From contig MPMI01000029.1 of the NCBI GenBank assembly GCA_002238415.1, positions 1-64,000 of the forward strand: a stretch of DNA of 64,000 nt, in the 5' to 3' direction. Positions within the stretch are counted from its first letter, which is position 1. The number at the start of each line of letters is the position of its first letter. The notes below the pieces were generated by a model. It was given only the letters and a program-made list of their open reading frames with translations, did not search any database and had not been told where the DNA came from. Shown one piece after another: positions 15,885-25,496 of the stretch. Source of the stretch: Desulfurellaceae bacterium bin18. GTDB taxonomy: Bacteria; Desulfobacterota; Binatia; Bin18. The translations under genes were made by a program, and so were the position numbers.

Positions 15885-17423
15885 TCAAAACGGTCCACGC
15901 AACGTCTCGAACGCATGCCCGGCGCGCAGCACAACGTCGTCTTCACCGTAGCGTCCCGTGATCATCATGCCGACGGGCAGGCCGTTCGACAGACCGGTCG
16001 GCACACTCATCGACGGATGGCTCGCCGCATCGAAGGGTGCGGTGTTGCCGATCATGTCGAGCGTGAGCCCCATGACGACTTCACGGGATGCGTCCGGTGG
16101 TGGAATCCGGTGGGCTTTCATCACGGTCGTCGGCATCACGAGCAGGTCGCATGTATCGAACGCGAGATCGTAGGCGGCGCGTAGCGTGCGGACGAGGTTT
16201 TGTGCCTTGGCGGAATAATAGTTGCCGTAACGGGCGCGCATGACCTGCGCGAACAACAGCACGGTCTTGGCCATGTCCGGCAGCTCCGCCGCCCGGGTTT
16301 TGCGCGCCTCCTGAAAGAAGCGGATCGCTCCGAGTGGGTGGTGGCCATCTGCGTTTCCGCCCGCCGGACCCTGATCGCTCCACGTTGACAGCGTCCCGTC
16401 GACGGAACCTGCGAACATGATCTTCAATGCCTCGGTGTGCATTGGGACGGAGATTTCTTCAACCACGGCACCGGTTTCCTGCAGCCGCCAGGCCGCGGCC
16501 ATCACGGATTCATCCACGTCTGCTTCCGAGCCCGGCGCGCCGAAGCCTTCACGGACGATACCGATCCGCAGCCCCTCAATCCCCTGACCGACGAGTTCGC
16601 TATAGGGTTTTGCCTGCAACGCCGCCACCTGACGCGGGTCGAGGCCATCGTCGTAGCCCGCGATGACTTCGAGTAACAGGGCGCAATCGAGGCTCGAGGA
16701 AGCCATCGGCCCGAGGTGATCGATAGTATGCTCGATGGGTCCGGCGCCGGTATAGGGCACCAGGCCGTGAGTCGGCTTGATCCCGACGCAGCCAGACCAC
16801 GAGCTCGGCATGCGTACGGAGCCGCCCTGGTCGCTGCCGATCGCCATGTCGCATTCACCCGTCAGAATCAATGCGGCACAGCCGCTCGACGAGCCGCCGG
16901 TCATGAAGTCGGGGTCGCGCGGGTTCCTCACCGGACCCGAAGCCGACGTATGGCTGCCGCCGGAATAGCAGAAGTTTTCGCACACGGCCTTGCCGACCAC
17001 TTCGCCGCCGGCATCGAGCACGCGGGTCACGACGGTCGCGTCTTCGTCGGCGATAAAACCTTCATACAGCGCCGAGCCGTTCAGCATAGGCATGCCCGCA
17101 ACGCTGATGTTGTCCTTGATGGCGACGCGTTTACCGACGAGCTTGCCGGACGCCGCGCCTTTGATCGAACACTTCCACTGCCAGGCACCGTAACGGTTCT
17201 CATCGCCGGTCGGGCGATAACCCTCACCCCGCGGGTATTTCGTCGGCAGGGGCGGCGCGTCCATGGCGTCGATGGCATTGTAGTCGTCAACGAACTTGCC
17301 CATCGCGGTGGCGAAGAAATCCAGGTCGCCCCGATCCAGATCGAGAAATAAAGCCTGCGCCGCCACGCGCAGCTCGCTGTCTGTAGGCGCGCCTACAGGG
17401 CCACCGGTTTTATCGGAACTCAT
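15885..17423 (-). CDS. Amidase signature family hydrolase
   Basis: The protein has 512 residues from ATG 17423, which has AAGGAG seven bases upstream. A longer reading runs into the helicase gene and is not credible. The Ser-cisSer-Lys triad of amidase signature enzymes is complete: Lys103 in VAIKDNISV, Ser178 in TGGSSSGC, and the nucleophile Ser202 in SDQGGSVRMPSS. These enzymes hydrolyse amide bonds to acid plus ammonia. It is the first gene of a minus-strand run with the UGSC selenoprotein and Na+ symporter (133 bp gap). It may therefore act on the imported compound. The exact substrate is open; the GatA role is unlikely without GatB/C nearby. Confidence 0.88.
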   Translation of the reverse strand: MSSDKTGGPVGAPTDSELRVAAQALFLDLDRGDLDFFATAMGKFVDDYNAIDAMDAPPLPTKYPRGEGYRPTGDENRYGAWQWKCSIKGAASGKLVGKRVAIKDNISVAGMPMLNGSALYEGFIADEDATVVTRVLDAGGEVVGKAVCENFCYSGGSHTSASGPVRNPRDPDFMTGGSSSGCAALILTGECDMAIGSDQGGSVRMPSSWSGCVGIKPTHGLVPYTGAGPIEHTIDHLGPMASSSLDCALLLEVIAGYDDGLDPRQVAALQAKPYSELVGQGIEGLRIGIVREGFGAPGSEADVDESVMAAAWRLQETGAVVEEISVPMHTEALKIMFAGSVDGTLSTWSDQGPAGGNADGHHPLGAIRFFQEARKTRAAELPDMAKTVLLFAQVMRARYGNYYSAKAQNLVRTLRAAYDLAFDTCDLLVMPTTVMKAHRIPPPDASREVVMGLTLDMIGNTAPFDAASHPSMSVPTGLSNGLPVGMMITGRYGEDDVVLRAGHAFETLRGPF

Positions 17424-17490
17424 TGTGGTTCTCCTTACATAGCCTTCGTACATTAAAACGAATGATGGCCAGTAGAAGGCCATTGACTCG

Positions 17491-20400
17491 TCAGTCTGCG
17501 CCAAGCGCTGAATTAATTGTCCTTTGTAGATCAGCCCCAATACGCTTGAAGCCGAGCAGTCGGCCGATCTCACGTACCATTTCGGTACGGTCCATCTGTC
17601 CACATTCTTTCTCCAACATCGTAGCGGCGGCTCTGACTTCCATTGGGGGTAGCGCCGCCGCCTGCAAAGTAGGGCCGGATTCTCCAGATCGATCCCGCAC
17701 GGGAACGTTCTTGCTCTGTGCAACCGTGAACCAGAAATCTCCACTGCATTGAAGATGCTCTTCGCCGTGATGGTTGGCCTGAGCATCGCGTAACGCCTGT
17801 CGTGCTGCTGTGGATATGCGGGTCCCCGTGCGCCTCTTGCCCAGCACCGTCGCCAGCCGACGAGCCACCTCATCCACATGAACAGGCCCTTCAATCTTCA
17901 CAATTCCCTGTACGATCTCTACCAATTCTTTCAGAGGCATCTCATGGGGTTCGAGGAAGGTTGAAACCGTGGAATCGGCTCTCTCATAGGCAGGCACGGT
18001 GATTTCTGGTCGCTCGGATGCATGCTCCAGGCTGACATCCAAGACCGGCATATTCTCACCGGAATTTGCCGGTGCTGCCCCAGTACCATCTTCATCATTG
18101 GCACCGGGAACGCGGATCCCGACAATTACTCTCCGGTAAGCGTCTTCAAGCGCGCTCTTCAGACGTTCTACTTCTTGGGCGCGGCGATGAAACCAGTCTG
18201 TGCTCCAGATACGATGAAACGTCCAGCCTAGTCCTTCCAGTACATCTTGCCGTTGGCGGTCGCGTTCACGGGCGCTCAATGCACTGTGATAGGCAGCACC
18301 GTCGCACTCCACAGCTAGAATATATTGTCCGGGTCTGTCGGGATGTCGAACCCCCACGTCAATCCGAAATCCTGCACTGCCCACCTGATGGTCAGCCAGA
18401 TATCCGAGTGAGGAGATCATCTGGGCAACGTCTTCCTCAAAGGGGCTGTCCGGACCGCCGTCCGTTGTCGTGCGCTCGTTCATCTGCCCCGTCTGAGCGA
18501 ACTCCAGAAATCGTTTGAGAACCCGTGGCCCGTCACGGCTTGTTTTTGCCAGATTCATATCGCCAGGGTCGAATGAGGCAAACACCTGACAACGTGCTCG
18601 CGCACGGGTAAACAGGACATTCAATCGTCGCTCACCGCCCTCGCCATTGATCGGCCCAAAGTTCATGCTGGCAAGCCGGCTGCCGGCCTCATGCGGGCCA
18701 TAGCCAACGCTTATCAAGATGACGTCGCGCTCGTCACCCTGCACGTTTTCGATGTTTTTTACGAATACGTCTTCGGCATGAGTCTCACTCAGAAATTCAT
18801 TCAGTACCCGATCCTGGCGACGAGCATATTCCAGCACTTCGGTCACCATGTCACTTTGCGCTTTGGAAAACGTAACAATACCCAGCGACAATCCAGGGCA
18901 AGTACAAGCGTGGTGTGCTACCACAGCGGCTATCTTCTCGGCCTCAATCCGATTCGTACCAGCACGTCCTCCACCACGGCTCTTGCTGGAATAGACTCCA
19001 GGCACCTTGTGGAAACTAAGGCCGTAATGTTCGTCTAATTCCAGGGGGGACGGAGGCAGCACCAGCCGGTTTTCATAGAACTCAGAGTTCGAGACACAGA
19101 TGAGAGATGGGTCTTTAGAGCGATAGTGCCATTCCAGCATGCGCCGACCAAGTCCCCGTGCTTCACAGAGGGTAAGAATACTCTCCATCTCTGTTGCCCG
19201 GGTGGTTGATAGTGGCTCATCTTCCTCTTCGTCACTGTCGTTACCACCGAGCCGCTCGAAAAAGGATGTGGGCGGCAGTTGTTTCTGATCGCCCACAACA
19301 ACGATTTGCCGTACACGGGCGATAGCACCTAGAGCATCCTCCGGGCGTACCTGACTGGCTTCATCCACCACCAGAAGGTCAAACGTCAGTGATCCAGGAG
19401 GCAAAAACTGGGCAATGGAAATCGGGCTCATTAAAAACAACGGCTTAATCCGTTGTACCATAGTGCCTGCCCTATCGATCAGCTTGCGGATCGGCATGTG
19501 CTTTCTTTTGCGCCCGATCTCGCCAAGGATGATTCCCATCTCCCCTGCTGCTCCCTGCGGCAGCTGGGCCAGATGTTGCGAGCGGAGCAGGGTTTGTATG
19601 TCTGTCAGTCGATTTGATTCCAACTCATGGAACACCTTCACAAGCCTGTGGCGATCAAGATGGGTGAGTTCGGCAAGCCCAGGAATCCGCCTTTGGGCTT
19701 GCCGCCAGCGAGCCTCGGCACAGGCATAATTGAACTCGTCCGTGGCGTCTGTCGGGGCCAGGTCACCCGCGTCAATAGCGGTTATCAGCGCATCAAGGCC
19801 ATATCCTCGAATAGTTTCAGTGACATTCCCCAGTTGCGCCCACTCACCGTACCTATCAAGCCCTGCATGTATGGTCACCAAACGTTTTTGCAAGTCGGTG
19901 AGAGGAATCGTTACTAATTCCTTAGTCAGCCCGATAGCCTCAAGATCAAGCCGTAAACGTTCCACAACCTTCTGAATCGCATTGGTGGTTTTCTCGCCAA
20001 GATCAGCGAGTTCAGGCGCTATCGACTGTAATTTAGAGACGGTCCGTAACAAGCGCTCAAGACCATCCAATGTCGGGATCAACCTAGTAGCTTCCACCTC
20101 ACCCAGCCAAGTAGCCGCCCTGGTAAGACCAGCGAAATCTGTATGTTCACCCTGCCAGACATCGCCTAGTAATGTCTCCAGCCAAGCCCGATCTTCGTCT
20201 AGCAGCCTGCACCGGCTTTGAACACGGTCAAGCCTAAGCTGAGCTTGCTCTAATTTGCTTTGTGCAGGGTCAAACCTATTTTGTGCTTGGTCTAACTTGC
20301 TCTGAGCCTTCGCAAGGTTGCTTTGCGCTTGATCCAGTTTGCTTTGCGCCTTAGCAAGTTTATCCAGCAGCGCGAGTCGCCCCTCGGCCACCTGTGGAAA

Positions 20401-22536
20401 CTCACCCTGGATCAATTGCTCTAGCGTCTTACTAGCGACTCGGTACCGGTTACCGAGTCGCTTGAAGAAAGGCCAGATTCCGCTACCAGTGCCGCCTTTA
20501 ATGGTGACTCGCAGATGTTCAAGCGGCGTTGTCCAAGCCTGGTCGTAAAATTGAGACCCTTGCTTTATCTCACTACACTCCTTCTCAGCGGCAATAAGGT
20601 CTCGCTGCGCAGCATTACACTCCCGCCCTGCGGCCTTCCGGTTCTGCTTTGCCACAACAAGGTCTCGCTGCGCGGCCTCCTCGTCCTGCTTTGCTGCAGT
20701 CCAGATCGGACCGGCCTTTTGAAGCCTCTCTGCCACCAAGTTGCTCGGCTCCTTGCTGAATATCAGCCGGCCAAGCTCCATTGCACGCTCAGGCGTATTC
20801 CTCAGCAATTCCAGAATGTGTTGCTTAGAGGCTTCCGATCCCGTCGGATTCCCTAGCAACTCCAGAATGCGAAGGTCGCTATCGAGATCTTTGAGGCACC
20901 GTACGCTAGATAATCCCAGTGTCGAAAATGTTGTGGTATTGTTGGTCAAGGCGGCGTCTATGGACGCGACCGCTATACGCAATTCGCTATCAAGGCGCTG
21001 GATATCGGTAGGTTGCAGGTCGAACGCTCGGGTACCAGCGAAAGGATGCATGGCTCGGCTCCCCGATTTTTCTAGCACCCTAGCCAATTCACGAATCGTA
21101 CGGTTGATCTCTTGACGTTTCTCATTCGTTAGGCGATCCAAGCCCTCCTGAGGAAGATCAGGAGGCGATTTACCCCAACCTGTGAAGCCGATGATTTCTG
21201 CCATGGCGTCAAACGGGGAGAAGTCGTACCCGTTAATGTTTGAGTGCAAGAGAGCGGCAATCCGGTTCAACTCATCGCGTTTTGCCCGAAGTTCGTCAGG
21301 CGGTGGTGGTACGTGTGGGGTATTGCCAGCAGCGCGCAAAGTCCGTCCTAATTCCTGCACGACAGCCTTCTTGTTGGCCTTGCGGGAATGCAGTTCCAGG
21401 CATAAGTCACCTAGCCTCACTTTTTCCAGACGCTTGTGAACCACGGATAGCGCTGCCATCTTCTCTGCCATGAACAGCACGGTTTTGCCGTCATGGGCAG
21501 CCGCAGCAATGATATTGGTGATGGTTTGAGACTTACCGGTACCAGGCGGTCCCTGCACAACGAGATTGCGGCCTTTACGCACCTCCTCAATCACCTTGGT
21601 CTGGGACACATCAGCGTCAACTACCTGAACGATATCTGCGGGTTCCAGCCGTCCGTCCAGCTTTTCGTCTGGTCCGAACAGGGGATCTGTGGGCTCAAAC
21701 CCGTTCAGCAAGAGGTTCTGCATAGTTTCGTTCTCGCCTAGGGACCCTGCCGGCCAGTTGGCCTGCTCCAGGTCGTGCTGCATTAACTGCTTGGCGAAAG
21801 AGAAGAAGCCGAGTTGAATACCATTGTCATCAATCTGCCAGCGCGGCTTGGTCGTACAGACATCCCGCACCTGCTCAAAGTAGTCTGACGGAGTGAAATC
21901 TTCTCCTTCCTCAATCTCCGGCAGAGTCATGCCGAAGTCGTTTTTTATACGCTCCTGAAAAGGCAGATTGGTGGCAATGTCGTCATCGCGAGCTTGTAGA
22001 TCGTAGGTGGAAGAGCGCTGGTTGCGAACGAGATCAACGGGGATGAGAATGAGCGGTGCTTCCCGTCGTGTGTTTGAGTTTTCGTCTTCGTACCAAGTGA
22101 GAAAACCCAGTGCTAAGTAAAGGATGTTGATCCCCTGCTCCTCTTCCGCAGTTTTTGCATCCCGTGCCAGTTGCAGCAGGCGCTTCTGCAGAGCATCGAC
22201 TCCCAAGGGTGTATCAAGCAGTCGGTCTGTAAAACGCGACTTGTCTACAGTTTCTTCTTCTGGAGACAGATCCACCTCTTGCAAAAGCACCTCGTCAGCA
22301 GTGTTAGTATCGGAATCGCTGTCATCATCTATCGTATCCGAGGCATGAAACTTCATCTTTCGGCCTTGGGTCCGCAGGATATCAAAGACATCATCGGAGC
22401 GTTCGTTGATGATGTTCAGAAATTTACCAGTCTTGCGACTGCGATTCACATGGATCAGACGATTGCGCGTACCCGTGTCTACCAGTCTGCGTCGGGCATC
22501 TTCAATAATCTCTGCAATTTGCAGATTTTCCGACAT
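17491..22536 (-). CDS. Giant DUF4011 SF1 helicase with MTES_1575-type nuclease and DUF3320 domains
   Basis: The protein has 1681 residues from ATG 22536. The longer reading would use the ssrA gene and is rejected. Order of parts: a DUF4011-type N-terminus; Walker A VVQGPPGTGKSQTITNI (about 325-341); a long coiled coil (about 600-775) of heptads such as LAKAQSKLDQAQS; Walker B LLVVDEASQ (about 1050); helicase motifs MLEWHYRSKDPSLI and NVQGDERDVILISVGYG; a Vsr/MTES_1575-like nuclease (GFRIDVGVRH...AVECDGAAYH, about 1355-1440); and a DUF3320-like C-terminus. Such proteins occur in defence islands and are suspected single-gene antiphage systems. It lies directly at the 3' end of ssrA, a common island insertion site, and appears lower in GC than its neighbours. 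Confidence 0.88.
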   Translation of the reverse strand: MSENLQIAEIIEDARRRLVDTGTRNRLIHVNRSRKTGKFLNIINERSDDVFDILRTQGRKMKFHASDTIDDDSDSDTNTADEVLLQEVDLSPEEETVDKSRFTDRLLDTPLGVDALQKRLLQLARDAKTAEEEQGINILYLALGFLTWYEDENSNTRREAPLILIPVDLVRNQRSSTYDLQARDDDIATNLPFQERIKNDFGMTLPEIEEGEDFTPSDYFEQVRDVCTTKPRWQIDDNGIQLGFFSFAKQLMQHDLEQANWPAGSLGENETMQNLLLNGFEPTDPLFGPDEKLDGRLEPADIVQVVDADVSQTKVIEEVRKGRNLVVQGPPGTGKSQTITNIIAAAAHDGKTVLFMAEKMAALSVVHKRLEKVRLGDLCLELHSRKANKKAVVQELGRTLRAAGNTPHVPPPPDELRAKRDELNRIAALLHSNINGYDFSPFDAMAEIIGFTGWGKSPPDLPQEGLDRLTNEKRQEINRTIRELARVLEKSGSRAMHPFAGTRAFDLQPTDIQRLDSELRIAVASIDAALTNNTTTFSTLGLSSVRCLKDLDSDLRILELLGNPTGSEASKQHILELLRNTPERAMELGRLIFSKEPSNLVAERLQKAGPIWTAAKQDEEAAQRDLVVAKQNRKAAGRECNAAQRDLIAAEKECSEIKQGSQFYDQAWTTPLEHLRVTIKGGTGSGIWPFFKRLGNRYRVASKTLEQLIQGEFPQVAEGRLALLDKLAKAQSKLDQAQSNLAKAQSKLDQAQNRFDPAQSKLEQAQLRLDRVQSRCRLLDEDRAWLETLLGDVWQGEHTDFAGLTRAATWLGEVEATRLIPTLDGLERLLRTVSKLQSIAPELADLGEKTTNAIQKVVERLRLDLEAIGLTKELVTIPLTDLQKRLVTIHAGLDRYGEWAQLGNVTETIRGYGLDALITAIDAGDLAPTDATDEFNYACAEARWRQAQRRIPGLAELTHLDRHRLVKVFHELESNRLTDIQTLLRSQHLAQLPQGAAGEMGIILGEIGRKRKHMPIRKLIDRAGTMVQRIKPLFLMSPISIAQFLPPGSLTFDLLVVDEASQVRPEDALGAIARVRQIVVVGDQKQLPPTSFFERLGGNDSDEEEDEPLSTTRATEMESILTLCEARGLGRRMLEWHYRSKDPSLICVSNSEFYENRLVLPPSPLELDEHYGLSFHKVPGVYSSKSRGGGRAGTNRIEAEKIAAVVAHHACTCPGLSLGIVTFSKAQSDMVTEVLEYARRQDRVLNEFLSETHAEDVFVKNIENVQGDERDVILISVGYGPHEAGSRLASMNFGPINGEGGERRLNVLFTRARARCQVFASFDPGDMNLAKTSRDGPRVLKRFLEFAQTGQMNERTTTDGGPDSPFEEDVAQMISSLGYLADHQVGSAGFRIDVGVRHPDRPGQYILAVECDGAAYHSALSARERDRQRQDVLEGLGWTFHRIWSTDWFHRRAQEVERLKSALEDAYRRVIVGIRVPGANDEDGTGAAPANSGENMPVLDVSLEHASERPEITVPAYERADSTVSTFLEPHEMPLKELVEIVQGIVKIEGPVHVDEVARRLATVLGKRRTGTRISTAARQALRDAQANHHGEEHLQCSGDFWFTVAQSKNVPVRDRSGESGPTLQAAALPPMEVRAAATMLEKECGQMDRTEMVREIGRLLGFKRIGADLQRTINSALGAD

Positions 22537-22562
22537 AGCTGGTTCGTCAATATGACAAGGGA

Positions 22563-22914
22563 TGGAGGCGGCGGGAATCGAACCCGCGTCCGAGAGTAGT
22601 CCACTCAAGGCATCTACAATGCGTAGCTCGTAGTTTAATCTCATCCTCGGGCCTCCTACGAGCAGGATGCCCTCAGACCAGCCAAAGTAAGGTTTCGGGC
22701 GCGCACCCTTCGGCACGATGCGAGCCTTATCCCGATTTGTGTCGCCTTAGCCAACCCTACGGGCGCGGATCAGTAAGACGCAAGCTGCTCTAGGCAGCAA
22801 GAGCGTAATCAAAATCGTCTGCAGTTAAATTGCAGCCTGTCCGTTTTACGGGCGGGACAGAACCCCGGCATGCAGCCCTGGCTTTCTAGCCCACGTCGAA
22901 ACCAGATCGCCCCC
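22563..22914 (-). ncRNA. ssrA: Transfer-messenger RNA
   Basis: The 5' end GGGGGCG (22914 downward) pairs with CGCCUCC at the 3' end (22570-22564), with discriminator A at 22563; CCA is not encoded. The T-arm GGGTTCGATTCCC and the 5' GGTTTCGACGTGG are typical. The tag frame reads NLTADDFDYALAA and ends at TAG 22790-22792. tmRNA frees stalled ribosomes and tags the peptide for degradation. smpB, its protein partner, lies directly upstream on the same strand. Confidence 0.95.
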
Positions 22915-22968
22915 TTATCGGAATTATTTCGTCCCCGCAGAAGGGAAGAGTAGAGAGAGTATACCCCC

Positions 22969-23439
22969 TTAGCCCGTTCGTCTATGCATGGCACGCTCAA
23001 CATCACGCTTCATCTCGCGTTCGCGAATGGTAGCACGCTTGTCATACGTCCGTTTACCCTTGGCCAAGGCCAACTCAACCTTGACCCGGCCTTCCTTAAA
23101 GTACAGCCGCAGCGGGACCAGGGTCAGTCCCTGCTCCTTTGTTTTACCCATTAGCCGCATGATTTCTTTTTTGTGCAGGAGGAGCTTGCGCTTGCGGTTG
23201 GGGTCGCCGTTGAAATAATGGGCCGGTTTGTAGTCGCTGATATGCGCGTTCAATAAAAACGCCTCGCCCCTGTCGATCCGGCCATAGCTGTCTTTGAGGT
23301 TGGCCCGACCGTCCCGGAGCGATTTGACCTCTCCACCGTTCAGCACAATCCCGGCTTCGAGGGTTTCGCTAATGATATAGTCGTGCCGCGCCTTTCGGTT
23401 GACGCAGATCGCTCTCTCGGCTGATTTCTCTTTGGCCAT
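22969..23439 (-). CDS. smpB: SsrA-binding protein SmpB
   Basis: The protein has 156 residues. Family motifs: ICVNRKARHDYIISETLEAG, GGEVKSLRDGRANLKDSY, HFNGDPNRKRKLLLHKKE, and the basic tail ending KRDVERAMHRRTG that enters the mRNA channel. SmpB brings tmRNA to stalled ribosomes. ATG 23439 is preferred over an upstream TTG. It follows panC by 15 bp and precedes ssrA by about 54 bp, so the order is panB-panC-smpB-ssrA. Confidence 0.96.
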   Translation of the reverse strand: MAKEKSAERAICVNRKARHDYIISETLEAGIVLNGGEVKSLRDGRANLKDSYGRIDRGEAFLLNAHISDYKPAHYFNGDPNRKRKLLLHKKEIMRLMGKTKEQGLTLVPLRLYFKEGRVKVELALAKGKRTYDKRATIREREMKRDVERAMHRRTG

Positions 23440-23454
23440 ACGCAAACTCTGCGA

Positions 23455-24297
23455 CTAATGTAACACACAGTTATCAATCAGCCGGACCTCGCCGACCCAG
23501 ACCGCGATGGCCAACAAGGTGGGACCGGATAGCTGCTCCACTTCTTCAAGCGTGTCAGGATGGCACAGGGAGGCGTACTCGACCCGCACCTCAGCGTTTT
23601 GGGTTAATATCTGCTGCACGGTCTGAAGAATAACAGCCGCGGAGGTTTGTCCGCCGGAGACCAACTCCTGGGCGGCCCCGAGCGCCCGTGACACGCACAG
23701 GCTCGTCTCTCTTTCAGCCGCACTCAGCCGGGCATTCCGGGAACTCATGGCCAGGCCGTCGTCTTCGCGCACCGTCGGCAGGGCAACAATATCGATGTCA
23801 AAGTTCAGGTCTTGGACCATACGCTTGATGACAACACACTGCTGGAAGTCCTTTTCGCCGAACAGGGCGCAGTGCGGTTTGACCATATTGAACAGCTTGG
23901 CCACCACCGTTGTCACCCCCCGAAAATGGCCAGGCCGAAAGGCACCGCACAAGGGTTGGCTGACTTTCTCGACCTCAACCGCGCTCTGGTAGCCATCGGG
24001 ATAGATTTCAGCGGGCGGCGGCATGAACAAAACATCGGTGCCTAATTCCTTCAGGGCACGTTCGTCCTGGACCTCGTTACGCGGGTATTTGTCGAAATCG
24101 GACGACTGATTGAATTGCATGGGGTTGACGAAAATGGAGACCACGACGACATCGCCTCGATTCTTCGCCTCGCGCACCAGGCTGAGATGGCCCTCGTGCA
24201 GAAAGCCCATGGTGGGGACAAAGGCTACGGTCTTACGCTCCAAGCGTTGATCTTCCGACCAACGCTGCATCTCTCGAACGGTCTGAATAATATGCAC
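23455..24297 (-). CDS. panC: Pantothenate synthetase
   Basis: The protein has 280 residues, the usual length. It joins pantoate and beta-alanine using ATP. Motifs: VPTMGFLHEGHLSLVREAK (HxGH nucleotide-binding site), SIFVNPMQF, GEKDFQQ, and SSRNARLS (KMSKS-like). It lies 20 bp after panB on the same strand, so the two form a pantothenate operon. Nothing unusual is seen. Confidence 0.97.
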   Translation of the reverse strand: MHIIQTVREMQRWSEDQRLERKTVAFVPTMGFLHEGHLSLVREAKNRGDVVVVSIFVNPMQFNQSSDFDKYPRNEVQDERALKELGTDVLFMPPPAEIYPDGYQSAVEVEKVSQPLCGAFRPGHFRGVTTVVAKLFNMVKPHCALFGEKDFQQCVVIKRMVQDLNFDIDIVALPTVREDDGLAMSSRNARLSAAERETSLCVSRALGAAQELVSGGQTSAAVILQTVQQILTQNAEVRVEYASLCHPDTLEEVEQLSGPTLLAIAVWVGEVRLIDNCVLH

Positions 24298-24317
24298 GTC
24301 AGGTTTCCTGGAAAGCT

Positions 24318-25136
24318 TTAATGGAACGAATGCTCATCCTGGGGGAAGGCCTGCTCCCGCACCTCGCTGATATAGGCGCTCACCGCGTCGGCAACGACAC
24401 GCTCCAGGTTGGCATAGCGTTTGACGAATTTGGGCGTGAAATCACCGGACATGCCCAGCAGGTCATGCATCACCAGAATCTGGCCATCACAGTGCGGGCC
24501 GGCACCGATACCAATGGTGGGAATGGGCAGCATATCCGTTATCTCGGCGGCCAGGTCCATCGGGACCCCTTCCAAGACCACGGCAAACGCGCCGGCGTTG
24601 GTGACGGCTTCCGCGTCTTCGATGAGACGTTCCCGAGCGCCGGGCTGGCGACCCGACTTCTTGCCCTGGACCTTATAGCCGCCCATGCGATGCACCGACT
24701 GCGGCGTCAGACCAATATGGCTCATCACGGGGATATCTACATTGACGATGGCCTTGATGACCCGGGCGATGTTGACCCCACCTTCCAGTTTGACGGCCTC
24801 GGCCCCGCCTTCCTTGAGTAAGCGTCCGGCATTGGCAATGGCGTCACAAATACCGGCCTGGTAGGACAAAAACGGCATGTCCCCCACAATGAGGGCACGC
24901 GGACGGGCTCGATTGACCAGCCTGAGGTGGTAGACCATATCGTCCATCGTGACCGGCAGGGTCGTATCCGCCCCCTGCACGGTCGTGCCCAAAGAATCGC
25001 CAACCAGGAGAAAGTCGATGCCACATTCGTCCAGGATGCGGGCGAACGGGTAATCGTAGGCGGTCAGGGCCGTGATCTTCTGCCCCGACGCTTTCAGCCG
25101 TTGCAACTCAGGAACCGAAATCTTTGTGGATTGCAT
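24318..25136 (-). CDS. panB: 3-methyl-2-oxobutanoate hydroxymethyltransferase
   Basis: The protein has 272 residues from ATG 25136, which has GGAGGG upstream. Longer readings add about 200 residues without known content. Motifs: [43 protein letters not shown], and [21 protein letters not shown]. It makes ketopantoate from alpha-ketoisovalerate and methylene-THF, the first step of pantothenate synthesis. It is the first gene of the panB-panC-smpB run. Confidence 0.96.
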   Translation of the reverse strand: MQSTKISVPELQRLKASGQKITALTAYDYPFARILDECGIDFLLVGDSLGTTVQGADTTLPVTMDDMVYHLRLVNRARPRALIVGDMPFLSYQAGICDAIANAGRLLKEGGAEAVKLEGGVNIARVIKAIVNVDIPVMSHIGLTPQSVHRMGGYKVQGKKSGRQPGARERLIEDAEAVTNAGAFAVVLEGVPMDLAAEITDMLPIPTIGIGAGPHCDGQILVMHDLLGMSGDFTPKFVKRYANLERVVADAVSAYISEVREQAFPQDEHSFH

Positions 25137-25496
25137 GTTGTCCCTCCTTCTACGGTTTCTCCATGGACCACAGTCGGAGGGCATCGAGGCAGGGAAGATG
25201 GGTTGGGGGTCATGCGCGCTACTGTCAAAGCCGCACGCTATCGCTATTCCCTGTCGTATAGCTTTTCTGCCGTCCGTCTCGGTCCGTACAACAATGGGAT
25301 CCAAGCGGTCTACCACAACTATCTTTTTGCCTCTCCAGAGCCTATTTGGGTCGACCGGTTTGTCGCCCAGCGGCTCTTTCCCCAGCCTTCCGTCCGGGGC
25401 AAAGCGATAGCATGGGCGTGCTGATAGCATATTTGTTTGAGGATTGTCTAGGTACTGTGGGATTTTCTTTTCTCGTATCAGCCTTCTTGTTAGAGT
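25137..25496. other. Divergent intergenic region, no confident gene
   Basis: 360 bp lie between panB (minus) and nagZ (plus). Open frames cross it on both strands, including an upstream extension of panB and a 70-residue plus frame ending at 25424. None shows recognisable motifs or a good ribosome site. It should contain both promoters. I cannot define them with confidence. Confidence 0.5.

Noticed and set aside
22537-22716. N-terminal extension of the helicase
   Set aside because: It would translate the 3' part of ssrA. ATG 22536 gives a normal start.
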